A stretch of DNA of 64,000 bases from Pseudomonas psychrophila (GTDB lineage: Bacteria > Pseudomonadota > Gammaproteobacteria > Pseudomonadales > Pseudomonadaceae), in NCBI RefSeq assembly GCF_001043005.1, contig NZ_JYKZ01000002.1:310001-374000 (forward strand), read 5' to 3'. Positions within the stretch are counted from its first letter, which is position 1; every line of letters starts with the position of its first letter. This document shows positions 58,614 through 64,000 of the stretch, in pieces. The position numbers and the translations under genes were made by a program. The notes beneath the pieces were generated by a model, which saw only the letters and a list, made by a program, of their open reading frames with translations, was not told the origin of the DNA and searched no databases.

Positions 58614-59666
58614 TCAGTGCCGGTGTCGATGATGAATATCCGGAAAATGCGGGTGGTTGTGACTGATCGCGTGATGTTGATGCGCATGGCTATGGGGCAC
58701 GCTCCCGGGGATGTCTTCGTCATGCTCATGCTCATGCTGATGATGCTCATCGTGAGCATGACGATGGGTGTGCTCCAGCGGCTGATGCAGGTGGACATGC
58801 TCATGGCGCTCGGTAAGGTGCAGCCACACCCCAAAAATCATGAACGCAGCGGCCACCCCGAACAGCAGCGACACAGACTCTCCCAGCACCAGGATCGAGA
58901 TCGCCGCCCCTAGGAAAGGCGCGGTCGAAAAATACGCCCCGGTTCGCGCCGCACCCAGACCGCGCAGCGCCAGTACAAAAAGCACCAGGCTGACGCCGTA
59001 GCCCAGGAAGCCGATCAGCAAGGTGGGGCTCAGCACGCCAAGTGGCGCGATCTTGGCGCCCATCATCAACGCAATCGCGCAGTTCACCAGCCCTGCGAGC
59101 AACCCTTTGGCCCCCGCAATAAACAGTGCGTCCGAGGCAGATACCTTGCGCGTCAGATTGTTGTCAATTGCCCAACACAAACAGGCAAACGCGACGGCCA
59201 ACGGCCCAAGCAAGGAGAGCGATACACTGGACTGCGCCCTTGAAGGCCACGACAACACCACACCCCCCGCAATAATTGCCAACATGCCAAGCACAATCCG
59301 GCGGTCTGCGTTTTCCTTGAACACCACCCACGCCAACAGTGCGGTCAGCACGGGCTCGAGATTCAACATCAACGACGCGGTTGCGCCACTGGTCAGGGTC
59401 AAGCCGAACATCAGGGCCACAGGCCCCAAAATCCCGCCAAACACAATCGCCCCGCCCAGCCAGGGCCACTCACTTGCACTCAAGCCCGATGGTTTCCAGC
59501 CCCGATCGCGAATACAACGCACCAACAGCAGTCCCACACCGCTGCCCAAATACAGCAAACCTGCCAGCATCACTGGCGCAACTTCGGTCCCCAGCACCTT
59601 GGCCAGAGGAGTACTGGCCCCAAACAACGCTGCCGCTGCCAATGCGTAAACCACACTCGTATTCAT
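58614..59666 (-). CDS. DMT (EamA) transporter with histidine-rich C-terminal tail
   Basis: A 350-residue drug/metabolite-transporter protein with two EamA repeats and ten hydrophobic segments (from VVYALAAAALFGASTPLAKV to VSLLFGVAAAFMIFGVWL). The last 63 residues contain 25 histidines, in HEHVHLH, HTHRHAH, HHQHEHEH and HHRHRH clusters with acidic residues. Such a cytoplasmic tail is expected to bind Ni, Zn, Cu or Co, which suggests metal or metal-complex export or metal-gated transport. ATG 59666 is preferred to a GTG at 59675. No metal genes are adjacent. Confidence 0.85.
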   Translation of the reverse strand: MNTSVVYALAAAALFGASTPLAKVLGTEVAPVMLAGLLYLGSGVGLLLVRCIRDRGWKPSGLSASEWPWLGGAIVFGGILGPVALMFGLTLTSGATASLMLNLEPVLTALLAWVVFKENADRRIVLGMLAIIAGGVVLSWPSRAQSSVSLSLLGPLAVAFACLCWAIDNNLTRKVSASDALFIAGAKGLLAGLVNCAIALMMGAKIAPLGVLSPTLLIGFLGYGVSLVLFVLALRGLGAARTGAYFSTAPFLGAAISILVLGESVSLLFGVAAAFMIFGVWLHLTERHEHVHLHQPLEHTHRHAHDEHHQHEHEHDEDIPGSVPHSHAHQHHAISHNHPHFPDIHHRHRH

Positions 59667-59863
59667 CACATCCACTTCTTTAATCGTCGTGCAAGCAGCC
59701 TAGACCAGCCCGGTGAAACGAGTCGAAACAGCGCACGACGTGACGCCCACGAAACGGCCGTCATAGCGACAAAAATTCATGGGTGTTCGATATATCTATG
59801 ATTTTCCGAAGGTTTTACTCAGGCGCCTGTTAAAAAAATGTACCAAAATGGACGTTATCGAAC

Positions 59864-59892
59864 TTGCCTCATCGGCGCAGGCTCTATATATT
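59864..59892 (+). promoter_or_regulatory. Promoter of tRNA-Leu
   Basis: The -35 TTGCCT (59864-59869) and -10 TATATT (59887-59892) are separated by exactly 17 bp. Transcription would begin near 59899, about 72 nt before the mature tRNA. Confidence 0.65.
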
Positions 59893-59970
59893 CGTCCACC
59901 TGTCACGCAGGCTCTTGTGTACTTTGATTGCTGAAGCACCTTCCTTCCTGACCCGCTTTACAGCGCTACC

Positions 59971-60057
59971 GCCCGAATGGCGAAACTGGTAGACGCATGG
60001 GACTTAAAATCCCCCGCTCGTAAGGGCGTCCCGGTTCGATTCCGGGTTCGGGCACCA
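59971..60057 (+). tRNA. tRNA-Leu (anticodon UAA)
   Basis: An 87-nt type II tRNA with encoded CCA. The acceptor arms GCCCGAA and TTCGGGC pair fully, the discriminator is A, and the T-arm GGTTCGATTCC is standard. The anticodon loop CTTAAAA gives TAA at 60005-60007, reading UUA codons. The long variable arm (CGCTCGTAAGGGCG region) is typical of leucine tRNAs. It has its own promoter and terminator. The 3' end is a possible integration site, but no duplicate of it was seen downstream in the window. Confidence 0.95.
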
Positions 60058-60065
60058 AACAAATC

Positions 60066-60108
60066 AAGGGCTTGCATGAGATTCTTCGTGCAGGCCCTTT
60101 GTTTTTTG
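60066..60108 (+). terminator. Terminator of tRNA-Leu, followed by 250 bp without a gene
   Basis: AAGGGCTTGCA (60066-60076) pairs with TGCAGGCCCTT (60089-60099) with one G-U, followed by TGTTTTTTG. From 60109 to the end of the DJ-1-like gene at 60363 I see no gene; an open + strand frame that runs through it also covers the tRNA and is rejected. Confidence 0.8.
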
Positions 60109-60362
60109 CACCGCAAAAATTCAGACCGCTCCGCAATTCTCGATTTTCACCCCTTCCCCTGGCGTCCTGCCAACGTACCAAAGATCAAGACACCTCAAGC
60201 GCAGCCAAACCCCTGCCCCCCATTCAAGCTGAACTTACTCAGCGCCAGAAAATACGGAACTCCAACAACACGTGTTCGTGTAACGACGCCTAACACTGCT
60301 AGACAACGAGCAACGATGTCGCTTGAAACGTCACTCAGCCTTTTTGTTATTCCTCCAGCGTC

Positions 60363-60950
60363 TTACCGACCAGAAATATCCCCTTTATGTTCCGCTGCTA
60401 ACATTGACCTGAACTGGGAAATTATCTCTGAAGAGAGCCCGGCACCTTCGAACACTGCGCAGGTGAAGCTAACGGGGGCAGGGCCTGGAGCAGTTATGAT
60501 ACGGTCTGCAACCACAGCGACTCGACTGTTTTGATAGCGCGCGTGCCCTTCATAACTTACGGCGTTTTTTTGTAAGAAGTCAGCGCTGTTCGAGGTATGA
60601 GGAATATCATCGAGAAGCCCGGCCCTCGCAAGTGCCAGCGTTCCCCCACAGATACCAGCAATCGTCGCGCCATCTGAACGACTAGCATGAAGAAAGTCTC
60701 GAATATCAGGTGCTTCTACACTTTCCCAAACCATTCCCCCAATGACGGCAACAACGTCCGGTTTCCAGTCCAGACATTGTTGCAAGTTACTGTCGATAGT
60801 TACAGCCAGTCCCCCCTGCGAGTTGATTTGCCCCGTGGTCGGTGCAAAAAACCTGACCTCGATACCGTAAAATGGGGACGCTGTTCCAGCGATGAAAGCA
60901 TATTCCCAGTCTGCAAAGCCGGGGGTCAGTATCAAACTTATACGTGCCAT
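60363..60950 (-). CDS. DJ-1/PfpI-family protein
   Basis: A 195-residue class I glutamine-amidotransferase-like protein. The nucleophile-elbow cysteine is in TIAGICGGTLALARAGLLD, the acidic residue near the N-terminus is in FADWEYAF, and VVAVIGGMVWES precedes the elbow. Members include proteases, glyoxalase-like hydrolases and transcriptional regulators; the lack of an AraC domain excludes the last. GGAGGA lies 9 nt before the ATG. It is the first gene after tRNA-Leu and stands alone. Confidence 0.85.
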   Translation of the reverse strand: MARISLILTPGFADWEYAFIAGTASPFYGIEVRFFAPTTGQINSQGGLAVTIDSNLQQCLDWKPDVVAVIGGMVWESVEAPDIRDFLHASRSDGATIAGICGGTLALARAGLLDDIPHTSNSADFLQKNAVSYEGHARYQNSRVAVVADRIITAPGPAPVSFTCAVFEGAGLSSEIISQFRSMLAAEHKGDISGR

Positions 60951-61461
60951 CAGTCAGAATCCTCCATGAATGCCAATAGCATAGGGTGACCACAAACAGA
61001 CCTCAAGGGCTGTTCCGGGTCGATAGCGGCCTTTCCTGACCGGCAGAAATCGGCGAAAAGCAGCCGCTCATAGGCGTCCAGGAAAGTCGGGGCAATTCAA
61101 ACTCCCGAACCGACTCGACCAGAGACTCAGCCTCTAGCCACAAACGTACCGCCTCTTCTGTGGAGACTTGAGAATTTGGCCCCCCTGTTAGTTAGTCAAG
61201 GCCGTTTAGGTCGCTTCGCACACAGTACCTGCCGTGGAGATTTTGTCGACAGCCCGGAACAGGGAGTCGCGGAACTTATAGAACTTCATAAGCAGTATCG
61301 TCATTCTTAAATTTAGTGCGACAGACAGGAGTCTCCCACGGCGCACGACCTCATCAAAGTGCAAAGCGAAACTTCCTCACTCTCTCAAACAAGAAATAAA
61401 TTGCAACAAAGGCCTATTGAAATATTCTAAACACCAAGAAACCAATATTTACCGAGCAAAA
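60951..61461. other. 510-bp gene-poor stretch with apparent coding remnants
   Basis: No intact gene is seen. On the minus strand two frames look protein-like but are broken: one from about 61302 (MTILLMKFYKFRDSLFRAVD, soon stopped) and one at about 61080-61180 (QVSTEEAVRLWLEAESLVES, no start). They lie in order, as if a leftward gene had decayed by frameshift and deletion. The segment 61010-61080 resembles a dispersed intergenic sequence I associate with P. fluorescens. From about 61380 the sequence is markedly AT-rich. No family is recognised. Confidence 0.4.
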
Positions 61462-61578
61462 ATGAGAAGCCTTGCCTTTTATAGCTGGATGGAAACCCAG
61501 TTCAATAAAACCACACCCAATGGTAACGTATGCTTTCGCATTGCTCAGAATAAGAAAAAACATGAGCAAACTTGTTGA
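61462..61578 (+). CDS. Possible 38-residue small ORF
   Basis: ATG at 61462 opens 38 codons (MRSLAFYSWMETQFNKTTPN at the N-terminus). The FYSWMETQ...PNGNV pattern vaguely resembles the start of YozE-type SAM-like domains, so this could be a truncated gene. The ribosome-binding site is weak, and it ends 19 bp before the next ORF. Low confidence that it is translated. Confidence 0.25.
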   Translation: MRSLAFYSWMETQFNKTTPNGNVCFRIAQNKKKHEQTC

Positions 61579-61597
61579 TTGAATAAAGGATTAACGA

Positions 61598-61897
61598 ATG
61601 ACTATCGAGCGAGAGATTTTCTCGGCCCTTATCGCGCAGAACGCATTTCAAGGTGAAAAGCCAAGCGTACACAGCTTCGCCCAGCTAGCTGTAGACAAGG
61701 GGTTTAGAGCACTTTCGTCAAGGCAGCAAGCGGTGGTAAACCCCTTCCTGAAAAAACAATGCGAAGGGATAAAACAACCAAATGAAAAACATAACAACTG
61801 CAAAAATAGTATAGGCGGTCGTGATTTGGTTACAGCGCTTGAGAAATCCGAAAGTTATAAGGGATGGCGCTGCGAGAGCTGCCGAAGCGCAGTTTAA
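61598..61897 (+). CDS. Small four-cysteine protein of unknown function
   Basis: A 99-residue basic protein. Cysteines 55, 68, 92 and 95 (C-X12-C-X23-C-X2-C), with H65 and the closing WRCESC, suggest a zinc-binding C-terminal module. The N-terminal half is helical (ALIAQNAFQGEKPSVHSFAQ). AAAGGATTAACG precedes the ATG. The region is AT-rich relative to the core genes, suggesting recent acquisition. I do not recognise the family; a phage- or plasmid-derived regulator or toxin-antitoxin-type protein is possible but unsupported. Confidence 0.55.
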   Translation: MTIEREIFSALIAQNAFQGEKPSVHSFAQLAVDKGFRALSSRQQAVVNPFLKKQCEGIKQPNEKHNNCKNSIGGRDLVTALEKSESYKGWRCESCRSAV

Positions 61898-61987
61898 AAA
61901 CAATAAAGCAACACAAGAGAGTAGCGACCCAGGACTCTACAAAAACAAAAAACACTATTGCCCTTGCTACTCCTGAATATTACTGCA

Positions 61988-62006
61988 GCAGGCCATCATG
62001 GCCTGC
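61988..62006 (+). terminator. Hairpin after the small four-cysteine gene
   Basis: GCAGGCC and GGCCTGC pair around ATCAT, 90 bp after the stop, with a broken T-rich stretch beginning about 10 nt downstream (TCTTTATTTTCTTT). It is a weak candidate terminator. Confidence 0.45.
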
Positions 62007-62174
62007 TCGCAGGTCTTTATTTTCTTTAAACCCTAACAGCCCACCATCAAAACGCTGCTCACTCGTCACTCATTTGAGCGCTTCGAAAAAATAGTGCACG
62101 ATGCAGCCAAATTTTTCTGCGCGTCTAATTTTCCAGAGAGAAAATAGTGCCCATATATCAGAAGTCCGTCCCCT

Positions 62175-63068
62175 CTACCCAGCTTTGCGCAATGCATTGG
62201 CAACCAGCGTAAAGGCGGGTGATGGTTGTCGACGGCTGGGGTAATACAAATAGTAGCCAGAGAACGGTGGGCACCAATCTTCCAGCACCCGCTCCAGCCT
62301 CCCTTCGCGCAGGTGCGGATCAAACTCCTCTTCTGGCAGGTACGCAATGCCCAGCCCGGCCAAGGCCGCATCCACGATATGGCTCGACGTGTTGAAAATG
62401 AGCTGGCCGTCTACACGCACGTTTACCTGCTTGCCTCCCTGCTCAAAGTCCCACACATAGAGCCCGCCAGATGTCTGCATACGCTGGTTGATACAGCTAT
62501 GGTTCATCAGGTCGCGCGGGTTTTCGGGAATGCCACGGCTGGAAAAGTACCCTGGCACCGCGACAGCAGCCATCCGCAATGGCGGGCCTATCGGGACTGC
62601 AATCATGTCTTTGTCGATGGTGTCACCCAGGCGCACGCCTGCATCAAAACGATCCGCCACAATGTCCCTGAATCCGTAACTCACGTCGAACTCAACGTTG
62701 ATGTCCGGGTATTCGTGGAGCAGCGCAGTGAGCTTGGGTAGCAGCGTGGTGCGCAGAACATGATCGCCGCAGGTGATACGTACGGTGCCCGCAGGCTTGT
62801 CGCGCATTTGCGTCAGATTATCCAGCTCTGCCTCGATTTCATCGAAGCGATTCCCGATCGCTTGCAGCAGTCGATCGCCAGCGACAGTCGGCGAGACGCT
62901 GCGGGTGGTGCGCGTCAGTAACCTGATTTGCAGACGCGCCTCCAGACCACTGATGGCCTGGCTCAGTGCCGACTGGGTAACGCCCAGTACCCCGGCGGCA
63001 CGGGTGAAGCTGCCTTCGCGCGCCACTGTCACGAATGAAAGCAGATCGTTGAGGTTTCCTCTGACCAT
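62175..63068 (-). CDS. LysR-family regulator divergent from the NepI-like gene
   Basis: A 297-residue LysR regulator. The N-terminal helix-turn-helix is in FVTVAREGSFTRAAGVLG and TQSALSQAISGLEARLQIRL; the effector domain contains VRITCGDHVLRTTLLPKL and GLGIAYLPEEEF. The subgroup resembles regulators of MFS exporters and oxidoreductases. It is divergent from the NepI-like efflux gene across 101 bp, so it is probably that gene's regulator. The inducer is unknown. Confidence 0.87.
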   Translation of the reverse strand: MVRGNLNDLLSFVTVAREGSFTRAAGVLGVTQSALSQAISGLEARLQIRLLTRTTRSVSPTVAGDRLLQAIGNRFDEIEAELDNLTQMRDKPAGTVRITCGDHVLRTTLLPKLTALLHEYPDINVEFDVSYGFRDIVADRFDAGVRLGDTIDKDMIAVPIGPPLRMAAVAVPGYFSSRGIPENPRDLMNHSCINQRMQTSGGLYVWDFEQGGKQVNVRVDGQLIFNTSSHIVDAALAGLGIAYLPEEEFDPHLREGRLERVLEDWCPPFSGYYLYYPSRRQPSPAFTLVANALRKAG

Positions 63069-63095
63069 GATATGCAGAACCTTTTACAGCCATTA

Positions 63096-63134
63096 ATTAG
63101 CTGATCTTATAGCCTCGTTAAGTATTCATTAGCT
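63096..63134. promoter_or_regulatory. ATTAGCT direct repeats in the LysR/MFS gap
   Basis: ATTAGCT occurs at 63096-63102 and 63128-63134, start-to-start 32 bp (about three helical turns), each followed by a GATC/AGTC-like step. GTATTC is also repeated nearby (63122, 63145). These are candidate binding sites for the divergent LysR protein. Confidence 0.4.
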
Positions 63135-63169
63135 AGTCGCGTGAGTATTCGTTCGTCACCATCACCGGT

Positions 63170-64000
63170 ATGAATACAATTAACCGCAAGGCCCCGATGG
63201 CCACTGTTTCAACCAGCAACGAGGCTCCTGCCTACTGGAGCGGTGTCTTTGCAATGACGCTGTGTGTTTTCGCCCTGATCGCTTCTGAGTTCATGCCTGT
63301 CAGCCTGCTGACGCCGATGGCCGTTGATCTTCAGGTTAGCGAAGGGATGGCCGGGCAAGGCATTGCGATTTCCGGGGCATTTGCCGTGCTGACCAGCCTG
63401 TCGATCTCGTGGCTTGCCAGAACCCTTGATCGCAAGCTGCTACTTTTGGCACTGGCCGGGTTGATGGCTGTCTCGGGCTTGATCGTCGGGCTGGCCCCCG
63501 ACTATCAAACTTACATGGTCGGCCGTGCGCTCATCGGTGTGGTCATTGGCGGTTTCTGGGCGATGTCCGCGGCGACAGCCATGCGCTTGGTACCCGCCCC
63601 GCAGGTGCCGAAGGCGTTGGCCATCTTCAATGGCGGTAACGCGCTGGCTACCGTAGTTGCCGCACCGCTGGGCAGTTATCTGGGCTCCATTATCGGGTGG
63701 CGCGGGGCTTTTTTCTGTGTAGTGCCCGTCGCGGCAATTGCGCTCGTCTGGATGCTCATCAGCCTGCCGCCCATGCCGGTGGAGCCGCGCAAACCAGGCT
63801 CCGGGAATGTGTTCAAACTGTTCAAGAATCGATCAGTGGCACTGGGCATGGTCGGTTGTGGGGCCTTCTTCATGGGGCAGTTTGCGCTATTTACCTACCT
63901 TCGGCCCTTCCTTGAAACGGTAACGCGCGTCGATATATCCACGTTGTCGTTGATCTTGCTGGTGATCGGTGCGGCAGGCTTTATCGGCACCCTGATCATC
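63170..64000 (+). CDS. NepI-like purine ribonucleoside efflux MFS protein, 5' part
   Basis: 277 codons are present and the gene runs off the right edge. The protein opens MNTINRKAPMATVSTSNEAP and then shows EFMPVSLLTPMAVDLQVSEG, GGFWAMSAATAMRLVPAPQV and MGQFALFTYLRPFLE. These match what I remember of E. coli NepI (YicM), an exporter of inosine and related purine ribonucleosides. At least seven membrane segments are included. The nearby divergent LysR gene is the likely regulator. With punC/punR this makes two purine-nucleoside-type transport loci in 11 kb. Confidence 0.78.
   Translation, partial: MNTINRKAPMATVSTSNEAPAYWSGVFAMTLCVFALIASEFMPVSLLTPMAVDLQVSEGMAGQGIAISGAFAVLTSLSISWLARTLDRKLLLLALAGLMAVSGLIVGLAPDYQTYMVGRALIGVVIGGFWAMSAATAMRLVPAPQVPKALAIFNGGNALATVVAAPLGSYLGSIIGWRGAFFCVVPVAAIALVWMLISLPPMPVEPRKPGSGNVFKLFKNRSVALGMVGCGAFFMGQFALFTYLRPFLETVTRVDISTLSLILLVIGAAGFIGTLII

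Noticed and set aside
59977..60534. 185-codon plus-strand frame across tRNA-Leu
   Set aside because: It includes the whole tRNA gene and its terminator, and overlaps the DJ-1-like gene on the other strand.

Overview
The window is a chromosomal segment of a Pseudomonas, most likely of the P. fluorescens lineage. This rests on gene content and order: a core run map/rpsB-tsf-pyrH-frr-uppS-cdsA-dxr-rseP-bamA-skp-lpxD-fabZ-lpxA-lpxB-rnhB-dnaE-accA-tilS-pyrG-kdsA-eno-ftsB-ispD and then ispF-truD-surE-pcm-nlpD-rpoS-rsmZ. It also rests on several REP/REPIN palindromes of the GTGGGAGCGGGCTTGC type and on a GacA-type box upstream of rsmZ. Species identity cannot be fixed from the sequence alone.

Layout. 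1-6.5 kb: the start of an NdvB-like glucan synthase gene, the csd sulfur-transfer/ct6A group (tcdA, csdE, csdA), dapD, a small ArsC/YffB-like gene and a CPA1 Na+/H+ antiporter. 6.5-11.3 kb: the leftward run map-glnD-dapC. 11.9-31.2 kb: a rightward run covering translation (rpsB, tsf, frr), UMP kinase, undecaprenyl diphosphate and phospholipid precursors (uppS, cdsA), MEP isoprenoids (dxr), envelope biogenesis (rseP, bamA, skp), lipid A (lpxD, lpxA, lpxB) with fabZ, then rnhB, dnaE and accA. Many of these genes overlap by 1-4 bp, which suggests coupled translation. 31.3-38 kb: tilS, pyrG, kdsA, eno, ftsB, ispD. 38-41.2 kb: a LysR regulator divergent from the glutathione-dependent formaldehyde pair frmA/frmB. 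41.3-46.8 kb: ispF, truD, surE, pcm, nlpD, rpoS and the small RNA RsmZ.

From about 46.9 kb the content becomes accessory. A leftward arsR-MFS-xenB operon has phased ATATCG operator boxes, opposite acpH. A small DUF3077/DUF6124-like protein gene at 50.69 kb follows a long, strongly structured leader. A cluster of three copies of a roughly 250-bp repeat occupies 50.98-52.14 kb. A PunR/PunC-like purine nucleoside regulator-transporter pair follows, then a LysE exporter, a DUF4174 protein, a DUF3455 protein next to an ECF sigma/anti-sigma pair, a DedA protein and a DMT exporter with a very histidine-rich tail. After tRNA-Leu(UAA) at 59.97 kb the DNA is patchier and partly AT-rich: a DJ-1/PfpI protein, gene remnants, a small four-cysteine protein, and a LysR regulator divergent from a NepI-like efflux gene that runs off the end of the window.

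The items most worth a second look are the structured leader and small gene at 50.45-50.96 kb, the three-copy repeat family with a shared terminus, the ArsR boxes spaced 30 and 50 bp apart, the uORF-containing pyrG leader, a REPIN whose end forms the tilS ribosome-binding site, and the absence of fdxA after rsmZ. All family assignments come from reading translated sequence against remembered families; no database search was run.
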